Below, one piece after another: positions 11,089 through 23,000 of a DNA stretch of 64,000 bases. Position 1 is the first letter of the stretch. Every line of letters starts with the position of its first letter. This DNA is from Branchiostoma floridae. Its lineage: Eukaryota > Chordata > Leptocardii > Amphioxiformes > Branchiostomatidae. The notes under the pieces are model-generated. The model saw nothing but the letters and a program-made list of their open reading frames with translations. It was not told where the DNA came from and ran no database searches. The stretch covers positions 14,906,407 to 14,970,406 of the forward strand of contig NC_049987.1 of the NCBI RefSeq assembly GCF_000003815.2. The letters run 5' to 3'. A program made the translations under genes and the position numbers.

Positions 11089-14000
11089 GTATGGAAGTAC
11101 ATGTAGTATTATTCAAAGCCAATCCTGAAATTGGGTACTATGTTACAATGCGCTGAAAGAACACAATGACCCGTGCACACTACAGTACAGGTATGTGTGA
11201 TATATTTTTAAATAGAACTATGAAGCGGCCTCTCGGGGTCAGCACACAAGATGGCGATATTGACGAAAAAAATGGCGCAAAGAGATTTAAGGCTTCCGAA
11301 TGCAGAAAAAATCTAGTAATGTGAAGTTTTTTATCTTAAAAAAATTTTGTCTTGAAGATTCTGCTCCAACAGAAAGTCAGAAGGACCTAGGATCTAGAAA
11401 ATGACAAAAAATGTCCAGCGCAAACGCATAGAAACAAAGCCTTTCTTTGACCAAAATTTTTGCTATATCCATGTGAATACATAACAGCATCCGCACTGAC
11501 TTTTCAGATCAGGCATATTAACTGTCACCCAAGTATCCTGTACTGCTTTTTCATCAGGCATTCATGTGTGACCTAGCGAACTTGTATCAATCCTGAGTAA
11601 CTTGTATCACTCCGCGATAACTGATGGAAGCAGGAGAACAAAGTAGGCCGTTCACAAAATGTCTTTATTGTGCTGTTTATTGATGGAATGAAGCATCAGA
11701 AGATTGCCCAGTGGTACAAAACAGTGTTGCCATGCGTTTCTGTATGGACGTAAATATTCTTATAGTAAAGTTCTTGTAAACACAGCCAGGGTAGTATTCA
11801 AACCTGACGTTTCGATGTCTGTCAGACACCATCATCAGGGTTAGAATGACTGGACCTGCTGCTACTTATAGCCGATCGCGATGTAGGATAAAGGGGGCTG
11901 TTTGTTTCAGGAAGTCAGCTCCGGTCATGAACAGAGATGGGGGGGGGGGGGGGGGGGCACAAACTGAGTCACGTTTAGGACGACATTCTTGCTGCTGCAG
12001 CGCCACCTACATCGGCTTTAAGTAGCAGCGAGAAGCAGATCCAGTCATTCTAACCCTGGTGATGGTGACATCGAAACGTTGGATGTTAATACTACCCTGG
12101 TTGTGGTTACAAGAACTTTACTATATGAGTAATTATCAACATGATGGAATTATTTACGTGAATTTGTTCTGTTCCAACAGGAGATCCCAGCTGACCGTTG
12201 GAATCAAGACGCCTGGTACAGCCCGGACAAGAACGCACCCGGGAAAATATTCGTGCAGAGGGCAGGATTCGTCAAAGGGTACCTTTCTGTTTTTTTTAGT
12301 ATTAATGTAATGTTTGGTGTTTTGGGAATGTGTGAATGTATATATGTGTGTGTGTGTTTCATGTTTATGTTTATATGTATATATCTCTGTGTGTATCTAT
12401 ATGTAAATCCGATGTGTATGTATGTGTACTTATAGTATATGTATGCGCGTGAGTATGTACATGTAACATTGTGTTCATGTTTGTGCGTATGTGTATGCGT
12501 GTGTGCCTATGTGTGTGTGTGTGTATGATTCTCTCTCTCTCTCTCTGTATTTATGCGCGTGCTGTGAGTGTGACTGTATGTTTGGTTGGTTGTCGCTGTA
12601 ACTAGTACTTGTCGAACACGTGATGGTGAACACGGGGGTATCAAGAGCAATGCTTACCTTTTCTGAGTGTAATATGTGCCACGAATGCAGAATCATGAAT
12701 TGATATGCAAATTACATAAATCATATTTGCATTACAGTGTATGTACAGCAGTGTACGTATATTCAGTATATGTATAATTGCAATTTGACAGTTTTGTTTG
12801 AAATAACGGTCAATTAAAACATTTCAGATACAGTTACTCCAAATTTCCAACATAGACAGTTTTAAAGGCAAAGAACATACCTCCAAATTTTTGACGGCTA
12901 TCAGTCCATCTTGTTCACGGAAAGTTTCCAAGTCTCGCGAGAGAGTACGAGGCTTGGTCAGGCTTGCGTAGATCATCTGCCCCCTCCCCCCGCCTCCTTA
13001 ATTGTTCTTTGCCTTTAAAACTGTCACTGTTAAAGAATAAAATTTAGAGTAATAACCGTATTTATACGTGACTGACGAACCTCTTCAACGATGTTTCAGA
13101 TACAGGATGTTTGATCCAAGCCTGTTCGGACTGAGAGACGAGGAGGCATCACGAATGGATCCCCAGCATCGCTTCATGTTGGAGTGTTCGTACAAGGCGT
13201 TTGAAAATGCCGGCATCACAATGGAAGAACTGCATGGCAGCGACACCGGTGTCTTTGTTGGTCAGTAGAAACTATTACGTTATATATAGTATCATGGAAG
13301 CGCATCTGTGTTGGTAGTCATCATAGTACAATGCTAAACTTTCTTCCAACACAAAGGTATACTCGGATCCAATTGTCAATGACCACTGTTGCCTTCGTCA
13401 GGATCATCGGGGTATTCCAGCCATCACTAAGCAGAGACGGTGGGCTTTATAAACTTCCAGGCACGTTTGATCAATTACTGACGTCACGTATCCTGGAAGA
13501 TCACGTGTCTGTAACTCTTGCGAGTTTATGTTCTGAAGCGATTGGTTATCATTATTGTTCCTGACGAAGGCGACAGTGGTCGTTGAAAATGATATCCTTG
13601 TGTACCTTTGTGTTGGCAGAAAGTTTAGTATTGCACTATATTACGTTATAGATAATTCTTGAATGTAGTTTTGCATGGTATCGTCTCACATAGTCCATTT
13701 CCTCGTCTTACTTGCCTCTAACAATTGACTCAGATTTGTACGGTCTAGCTCTGCGCGCTCAACAAATTTGTAATTTCACGAAATTTGGACGCGTCAGAAA
13801 GCGCGCGTTCTGTTGACGTGTACGTGGCGACGAAACAAGTGTTTTAAGAACTTTTACCTACGGAAACTTCCCACGGCACTTCCAACGGGGTAGTGCTTTT
13901 TGTTCGGGACTTTGCTTACATAGAGTGAGCGGCCTAGGGTTTCTAAAGTACTAATATGTGATTTTCAACAGGCCTAATGAACACTGATTATCAGCTGGAT

Positions 14001-17000
14001 GGTGACATAGACCCGACACAAGTGACCAACCACACGGTTACCGCGACAGCCACATCACTGGCCGCGGCACGTGTGGCCTACACCTTCAACCTGACCGGCC
14101 CGGCCCTCACCCTGGACACCGCCTGCTCGTCTGGACTGTACGCCGTGCATCTCGCTTCCCAAGCTATCAAGTCAGGTACTTATATCCTACTATGTTAGGG
14201 AGGTTCACCTCCGATAGCTCTGCCCATGGGGATACTGTTTTTGGTTGTGTTTGTGTGTTCGCCCCTGTAACCCATGATTCTTATTCATGAATTTTCGCAT
14301 TATTCAAGTCAAAAAGAAACATGGCGATTTTACGCCCCCTACTAGTATTTTTAGATACTGCAATAGTACAGAAAAATCCACTTCCTAAAGTACTAGTAAT
14401 GTGGTATGCACTAGTAGTCTATGGACAGCGGTTCAGAGCAATAAGAGTTCGGAGACCTCATATCTCCAGGAAATATTGATTATGCCTTCCACATCTAGAA
14501 AATCTATGCTTTGCTTGGCTTGACACACCTTTCACTCATCATACAAATTAGGTCCTTTTTTTACATAATTTGTATCTGTTCATGTTCCACCTACCGTGAA
14601 CTACACATGTTGCATGTATGTGAGTCCTATAATGAAAAACGCTGCAAATATACATTTTCCTCGTTATATAAGTTATTAAGTCCTCACCTGTTTGTACACA
14701 CTACCGATACCATTCGACGTCTCATACACGTGAACCATTTCAGGCGACTGCTCCATGGCTCTCTGTGGAGGTGTGAGTTTCATTCTCCGGCCGAACATGT
14801 TCGTGTCGCTGTGCCGAGCGGGCATGGCTTCTCCCGAAGGACGGTGCAAACCCTTCTCGGCTGCAGCTGACGGCTACGCCCGCGGGGAGGGATGTGGGGT
14901 CGTGGTGCTGAAAAAACTTGGCAAGGTAAGAAACATTCTCACTCGGAGTGACATCCAACGGCGCCAGCAAACCGCCTCTGTATATACTCTGCTATCTCAA
15001 CCGTCACCATCAGTTCCTGTTGGCGTCACCAACTGCCAGCCAATCAGAGAATAGGCCTTTCTGTTTTCAAAAGGGATCTCGCATATATAAGGGTAAGATT
15101 ATTAATATTTATAAGTAGGGCGGTCAGGAACTGACGGTGGTGGTTAAGACAGCAGAATACAGACAAGAGGTTCGCTAGCACCGCTGCATGTTTCTGCGTA
15201 GAAGAATAGGTAAGAATGTTAAGTTATGCCTAGGAAATAAATGTTGTGTTTCCTGATTCCCGACATACCCTAGGAAAACCCATTGCCTTCGTTTGGGGTG
15301 GGCAGCGGAGTCACATAGTTTCCAGTTAGAATTTTTATCCAACCTGCTTCATATTCGAGTAAAAAAAACCCTGCTTGTCTTATCTCATGAAGGATTAATG
15401 TATCCACAGATTTGTAATCATCATGCACAGAATTCAAGTTTTACATTGAAAATATATGTATTTTTATGCGTTTCAGTTCAACTTGTCAAATTGTATTGTA
15501 TCACTAGAGTTTTGGCCAAAGTCTAAAACAAATTAAGAAAAAGATAATCCCTACCTACCGACCATATTTTTTTACAGAACTGGAACAGGAAACACAACAT
15601 TTTCCCCCAGGTTTTAGCAACACCAACATCAGACAGATAGCTTTAGAAAGTTGCAAGTAGTTACATATATTTCTCTGACTGTACTCTCTAATATAATTCC
15701 CAGGGTAAGCCTAACCCGTTCCCTAGTTCTTCAATGAGAAGTGTATTAAATTTGTTTGCATCCTGACCCTATTCTTATAACCAATTTTGTCCTGTCATTG
15801 TAATGACACAAGAGCCAAAGATATATTTTTGTGTGAAACTTGTAGAGATACAATGTAAGACAAAACAGTATACAAGACTATTGTGGCAAATTACATCAAT
15901 TTACCAAATACACATAGATTATTATTAACGAATAAATGAATTCTATACGGCCCAAAGCCCCCCCCCCCCCCCCATACATACACACAATGCATTAACAGCC
16001 AGCTTAGATAGGAGGCTAGGACATAAATATGGTACAATTTCTCTTCTTGCGAAAGACGTGACTGTGATCATACGCAAAGCAGTTGCGGGAGCAAATTCGC
16101 TAAATAGGTGTAAGCCATCGGTATATGATAGGAGGAATGCTCCTTCCATTGCATTATTTTAGGCCCTAGAAAACAACGATTACATCTGGGGCGTCATCCA
16201 CACGGGAGTGAACCAGGACGGCCGCACCACCATCCCCATCACTGCCCCATCACAGTCGCAACAAGAGAAATTACTCCGCAATATCTTCGACCACTACGGC
16301 TTCGAACCATACCAAATTGACTACATCGAAGCGCATGGAACAGGCACACCAGTCGGGGATCCAGTGGAGGCCAACAGTCTGGGTAACGTTATAGGCAAGG
16401 CCAGGAAGGCTGAGGACGACCCCGTACTTCTAGGCTCTGTCAAAGGCAACATCGGCCATCTGGAGTCCGCCGCAGGGATGGCCGGTCTCATCAAGGTTCT
16501 ACTGATGATGAAGAACAAAAAAGTCGTACCCAGCTTGCACTTCGACAGACCTAACCCAAACATCGACTTTGATAACCTACGACTGTACGTGCCGACTGAG
16601 GTACTGGATTGGACGCTGCGGGGGAAGGACAGAAGATTGGCATGCGTGAACTCCTTTGGGTTTGGAGGATCAAATTCCCACGCACTCGTTGAGCAAATCC
16701 CCCAATACAATGACGAGTCTCAAGACAACACTAACGAAGAACAAGGGAAGATGTACATTGTGGCTGTATCTGCAAAGAAAAGGGAATCTTTGAAGCTTTC
16801 AGTGGAGGACATGATCAGACATTTGGAGCAAAACCCGGACATGTCACTTGAACAACTCTCCTACACATCTCTACTGAAAAGAACGCACCACAATTTCAGG
16901 TTAGCGGTGTCAGGTAGCTCTGTTGAGGACATCAAGCAATCTTTTGAGAACGGTGTTGCGGGCATCAAAGGAGCAGTACGCACAAGGACAATCAGACGGA

Positions 17001-20000
17001 AGAGTGGTCGTGGAGATGACTCCGAGGTTGTCATTTTCGTTTTCGGTGGACAAGGAACGTTGTGGGAGGGCGTCTGCCTAGACCTGATGGAGAAAGAGCC
17101 CGTATTCAGGAGAAAGCTGACTGAAGTCGATGACCTGCTTCGCCAGTACGTTGAGTGGTCTCTCCTTGATAAGCTATCAGAGAAAGAAGACTTTCACGTC
17201 CCGTTGGTAGCACAGGTCATCATCTTCGCCACTCAGGTCGCACTGTTTACTCTTTGGCAGTCGTGGGGCATCACGCCAGATTCTATTCTCGGCCATTCAG
17301 TGGGCGAAGTGGCTGCAGCGCATTGTTCCGGCACCCTGTCACTACCGGAGGCCGTACGTGTCATCTACCACAGGGGGCGTCTGCAAAATGAAGTCACCGG
17401 CGGGAAGATGTTGGTTGTCGGGAATCTCCCGGTGAAGAAGGTGCTAGACTTGTGCAGTAACGTCTCGGGTAAAGTTGGCTTGGCCGCCGAGAACAGTGCC
17501 TCTTCCTGCACGCTGTCGGGCGATGATGATGCAGTAGACGAGCTGCATGAAGTTCTGAGGACGATGAACGAGAAAGATTTGTCCGGCCAGCTGTTTCTGA
17601 GGGAGTTGAATGTGAAGGCAGCCTACCATAGCCACCAGATGGAGCCGATCCGAAAGGAACTAGAATCAGCGTTGAGAGATCTACGTGGCCAGCCACCTAC
17701 TATAGAACTATACTCAACTGTCACAGGGAAGAGAGCTACGAAGGAGGACTTTGTGACCGGAGAATACTGGGGGAGAAATGTTAGGCAACCAGTGATGTTC
17801 AGTAGCGCAATGTCAGAAGCCCTGAACCGTGACAAACGAAACATCGTTGTTGAGGTCGGTCCCAAGGCTGCTCTAAGGAGCAACATCAAGCAAATTGCAT
17901 CTGAGGTGACGTTGACCTACGTGGCGTCCATCAAGCCAAACCAAGAGCATCCATCCATCCTGCGCAGTCTTTGCGATTTGTATGAAGTCGGTTTGATGCC
18001 GAGCTGGGACGCTTTCTCCGTGAAAGGAATGTACACTCCTACGGACGTGCCGCGTTACCAGTTTGCTCCAAAGCCACTGTGGTTCGAATGCGAGAAAGCT
18101 GTAGCTCTGCGCCAAGGCCGCGACCTCAACAATGGCCTCACTCACCCGTTCTTGTCACACGTATCGTCAAGTCCTCCGACGTACAAGTGCTCCATTAACA
18201 AGGAGAAGACACCTTACCTGTATGATCACGTGTTGGACGACACTGTTGTTGTTCCCGGTGCCCACTACTTTGAGCTAGGACTAGCAGCGTGCGTAGAATT
18301 TCTAACACCGCGGCAGCCAGTATCCAACTGTAGAACAACGGTGGAGTTCCTAACGCCAGTTACCGCGAGTAGTCAGGGAGGAACGGTCGATATCAGCATA
18401 AGTCTCAAACACGATGAAGATTTAAGTCAGGTCCATTTCGAGGCGAGGACTGAGCGAGCGCTGCATGCGAGAGGGACTGTGACCTACGCTGTAGAGAAGC
18501 AACAGACCATCGATAGCTTGGACCTAGATGACATACGATACCGCTGCAACAACACTATAAGCCACAACGACCTGTACAACAGGATTGAAACGACAGGTTT
18601 CCACTACGGACCGACGCTCAGCCGATTGCGGGAATGTCGCTATGGAGACGGGCCTGGTGGAAAGGAGGCCATTGCCCTCATCGATGTCCACGACATGGTG
18701 GCAAAAGAGATGCACAGCTGTTGCATCCACCCTGCCATACACGACTGTTTGCTACACACTCCCTTTCTACTAGGGCTGGACATCTTAGAAAAATCAGCAG
18801 ATCATCGAGTGAGCCTTCTCCCAGTCTCTATTGAAAGCGTCGTGGTCGTCAAACCTCCCGAACGACAGATGTGGGTGTATGTCAAACAAATCAGACGAAT
18901 CGCTGGAACCATGACAACGAACGGGCTCATAGTTGGGAGAGACGGGCAGGTCATACTTGAGCTGAGGGGGTTGACCATCAGGTTTTGGAACGAAGGAAGC
19001 CCAAGTAACTTTGAGGATATGATCTACACCACAGGATGGTCAGTGCATCCGTCTGACTGGAAGGGAGAAATTGAGTCTGATCTGGTCACCAAAATGTCTC
19101 AGCTCAAGTGTCTCGTCCTTGAAGATGAATGTGGGATCATGAACCACATCAAACCGCTTGTCAGCCCCGAGTCTGTCTTCATTCCTCTACAGGACATCAA
19201 GAAGATCGATTACAAGAATGATGAACAGGCACTGCAAAAGATGCTACAAGCTGTCAACGTCAATCTGGCAGGCTTCGATACTGTTCTTCATTGCTGTGGC
19301 ATTAGTCAGCTAAACGCAGAGACGGCAGACACAGAATCACTGGATTCTCGTATCCAACTAACCTGTGCAAGTCTTAGGCAGCTTATCAAGATGGCTATAG
19401 CCCAAGGAGAGACGATTCCTCTGAAGATCCTCACGCGCAATGTCCAGTTCTCGATGTGGCAGGACATGCCCCCGGACCTCTTGAAAGACAACACCTCCGT
19501 CGGTCGGATAGACTTGGCAGGGACGCCTCTATGGGGTCTGATTCGTTGCGCCATCAGAGAGTCTGCCTACCCATCCCTGCAGCTAGTGGAGATGTCGACT
19601 AGAAATCTCCAAGAGGCCTATACGCTTCTACACGAACTAGTTGCTGGAGAGTTGGCTAGTTATACCGAGATAATGTGCGTGCAAAGTTCAAAATACTTCT
19701 TGGAGATTCAGTCTTCAACACTGCACGCTGACACCGCAATTTGCCGCACCAATCTTGGCGAAAGTGGGTGTAGACTGAAGATCCAAACAGCCGACACAAC
19801 GAAGCCCTTGAAACTTCACACCATATACGATGGAACAATGCTTGCTGGAGTTGACAAAAGCGTTACTTTAAAAGTCCACCAGTTCCATGTACATCCAGAG
19901 AGGTTGTATCCAGTAACGCGAGAATCAGAAGATGGAATGGTAGTACACTGGTCAGCATATAGCAATCAGGGATGGGACCTACTTGCTTTGGACTTTGTGG

Positions 20001-23000
20001 GAACAGTGGCCAAGGTACCGGAGAAGTGCAAACTTCGTGTGGGAGATTTCGTTGTTGGCATCTACCCTACTGTGGCGTCCACGGCAGTCTCAATCCCCAT
20101 GACAGTGGTCCACAAGTTGGCCGACCTACCAGTGTTGGCTAACAGACCTTGTCTATCGTATCTCGTACTTGCATGGGAGGTGTTGGTAAACCAACTACAG
20201 ATCAAGCCAAAGCAGCGGATTGTGGTGGTAGATGAGCACGCGGAGTCAGTCACGATGAAGACGAAAGTGATTGCAGCTGTTGCAGATGCATTACAAGCAA
20301 CCTGCCAAATTGTGAGACACGGAGACCCAGGAATCCAGGAGAAGAAGTACGATGTCGGAATCGTGTATGGAAGCCGAAAGAGTCTGAGATCTCGGCTATC
20401 GGATGTTGTTGCTGCCAACGGTCGCGTTGTGTACGTTTGTGGGCAGATGTCAGATCAAGAACGCAGCAGAACGTCTTCGCTGTGGATCAGATCAGACGTC
20501 ATGACCCTGCAGATACACACAGGTGCGGTGTTTCAAGACACATACCTGAAGGTCATCATGCCAAAGGTGTTCAAGTGGCTCTCTCACAGCCTGCCCCAGC
20601 ACACTGTTATTGACTTACCAACCACCGACGCTCAACTTTCATCGTCCCTTTTGCACGAAGGAGAGACCATGTCCATGAAAGACGGAAATGTCACAGGCGA
20701 GTCCCTTTGCGTTCTTCGTCTTGATGGACCAGAGCATCCTGTTATCTGCACAAGGCAGACGCTCTTTCGGAAAGATGCGTCCTACATCGTCGTCGGCGGC
20801 CTCACCGGTTTGGGGTTTCTCACTGTTAGATTCCTTGCCGAGAGAGGTGCCGGCCACATAGCCACCATGTCCAGAAGTCAGCCCAAACAGGACGTCGCTA
20901 CAGAGCTCAATACGTTGGAAGAAACGTTCGGAGCAAAAATCGTATGTCTGCAGGCCGATGTCTCGTCTTACGACAGCGTCACCTCTGCATTTGTCGAACT
21001 CCAAAACGTATTCCCTAGTGTCCCACTGAAAGGCGTTTTTCACAGCGCTGTCGTCTTCAGTGACGGAGTCCTGACCAATCAGGACCACGCTCAGTTCCAG
21101 AGGGGCATGGATGCCAAAGTGTCCGGTACCTGGAACTTACATCTGGCGACACGACATCTAAACCTGGACTATTTCGTCGGCTATTCTTCTACTTCGTCGG
21201 TTTTCGGCAATGGTGGACAGACAAGCTATGGGGCGGCAAACGGAGTCCTAGAGGGCATAGTGCACCTTCGTCGCCAGCTGGGGCTAAGCGGCCAGGTCAT
21301 CAACTGGGGTGCTTTAGACATCGGCCTGCTGGAAAGAGACACAAAGGTTGCGAAGTTTCTGGAGCAGATGGGAATCCATTCAATTGATAAGGACAACATC
21401 TGTGAGGGCTTACAGACGTGCCTGATCACCAACCCTTCTCAGGTTGTAGTGGCGCATCTGGACCGGCCCAAGTTCAGACAGCATTTAAGGTTTGCTAATG
21501 ACATGAAGAAGCTGGAGAAAGCGCTTGGGGGACCTGCGGAGTCAAATACAGACGACACTGAAATGGTAGCAAGTGTCAGTATCGACAGTTTGGGTAAGAT
21601 GGATAAAAGAGCTCAGCAAAAGACAATCGGCGACTTCACACGTCTCGTCTTTGTCAAGCTCTTAAGCGCAGAGGACGAGACTGTTAACATGTACACATCA
21701 GTTGTCGATCTAGGGATGGACTCGCAACTTGCGCTCAACGCTCAGAGCATACTCAAGAAACAGCTCAATGTGGATGTTCCAGTCGTCGCCTTGCTAAGTC
21801 AAGAGTCAACTGTCCAGTCGATCAGCGACCTAGTCTACGACCAGCTCAAGAAGATGATACCAGACAGTCGTCCCATCGCACCGCCAAGACGAAAAAGAAA
21901 CCGACCTAAGAAATTTCGATCAAAGCGGATGATATCATTTAACGTCCAGGATGGAGATCAAGAAACACTTCCAACGGACGATGTCTTAAAGGCGGTTGGT
22001 CATCTCCATAAACTCTTCGAGAAGCAAGTCTACAGGACGCCGTCACACACTGCTATCATCACAAGAAACAACAGTGTCAGCTATAGTCAGCTTAATCTAT
22101 CAGTTCAACATCTGGCCAGTACTCTTGTGGAATTGAAACAAGGGGGTGGCAGCGTTCAAAAGATGAACACTGCTGGTATAAGTGCAACGTCAATGTCGGC
22201 CGTGTCAATGACCTTGATTGCAGCGATGCGGTTCAAGTCTGCTTTGAAGGGCAAGCACGAGAACGTCGGTGTCTGTCTGTCCTCTTCTGAAGAGGTACCC
22301 TGCGTCATTCTTGCAATCTGGAAAGCCGGCTATACGTACGCTCCTCTCTGTCTTGAGGAGGAAGCAGAACATCTACAGCAGTTTGTACGAAGCTGTGACG
22401 TACAAGTCATCGTCGTGGATCAACAAACAAGGACTGGTCTCCTGGCAAAGCTTGGGTCCTTCAGCGGTCACATTGTCACATTGCCTTTGGGACAATCCGA
22501 AATGGACGGGAACGTATACACGAATTCGCCAGTGATGCCAGCGCGGAAGGCTTTTGTCATGAGAGACACCAGCTCAAACAGTCAAGGCATTGTGTCAGGC
22601 AACCATGTCGGCTTGCTCAACCGTCTAACATGGATGTGGGACAATCTACCTGTCCGTGTAAATGACGTAGGGTGTCTTACATCACCGATCACATCCGTAG
22701 AAGCTTTGTACGAAATGTTCATGCCCCTCCTTGTTGGGTCTCCACTGCTCATCCTTCCCGAGTCCACTGTGAGTAATCCAGCCAAGCTGCTGGCCACCTT
22801 GGAGAATCACCAAGTCACCAGGATAGGAGGAATCCGTGATGACGTGTGGGATGGCATCTTACAACAGGTGGAGTCTCAGTCTGGTCACCATCTTCACCTG
22901 TCTCATATTCTCCAGCCAGTACCAGCAGCTGATGAAAGCCTAGCCTCACGCCTACAAAGGGTTCTCCCCGACACCCAACTGACCGTAATGCTCAGTAGCC

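Noticed and set aside
16321-22797. Several open frames antisense to the giant PKS exon
   Set aside because: Shadows of a long constrained coding frame, with no homology or splice support of their own.
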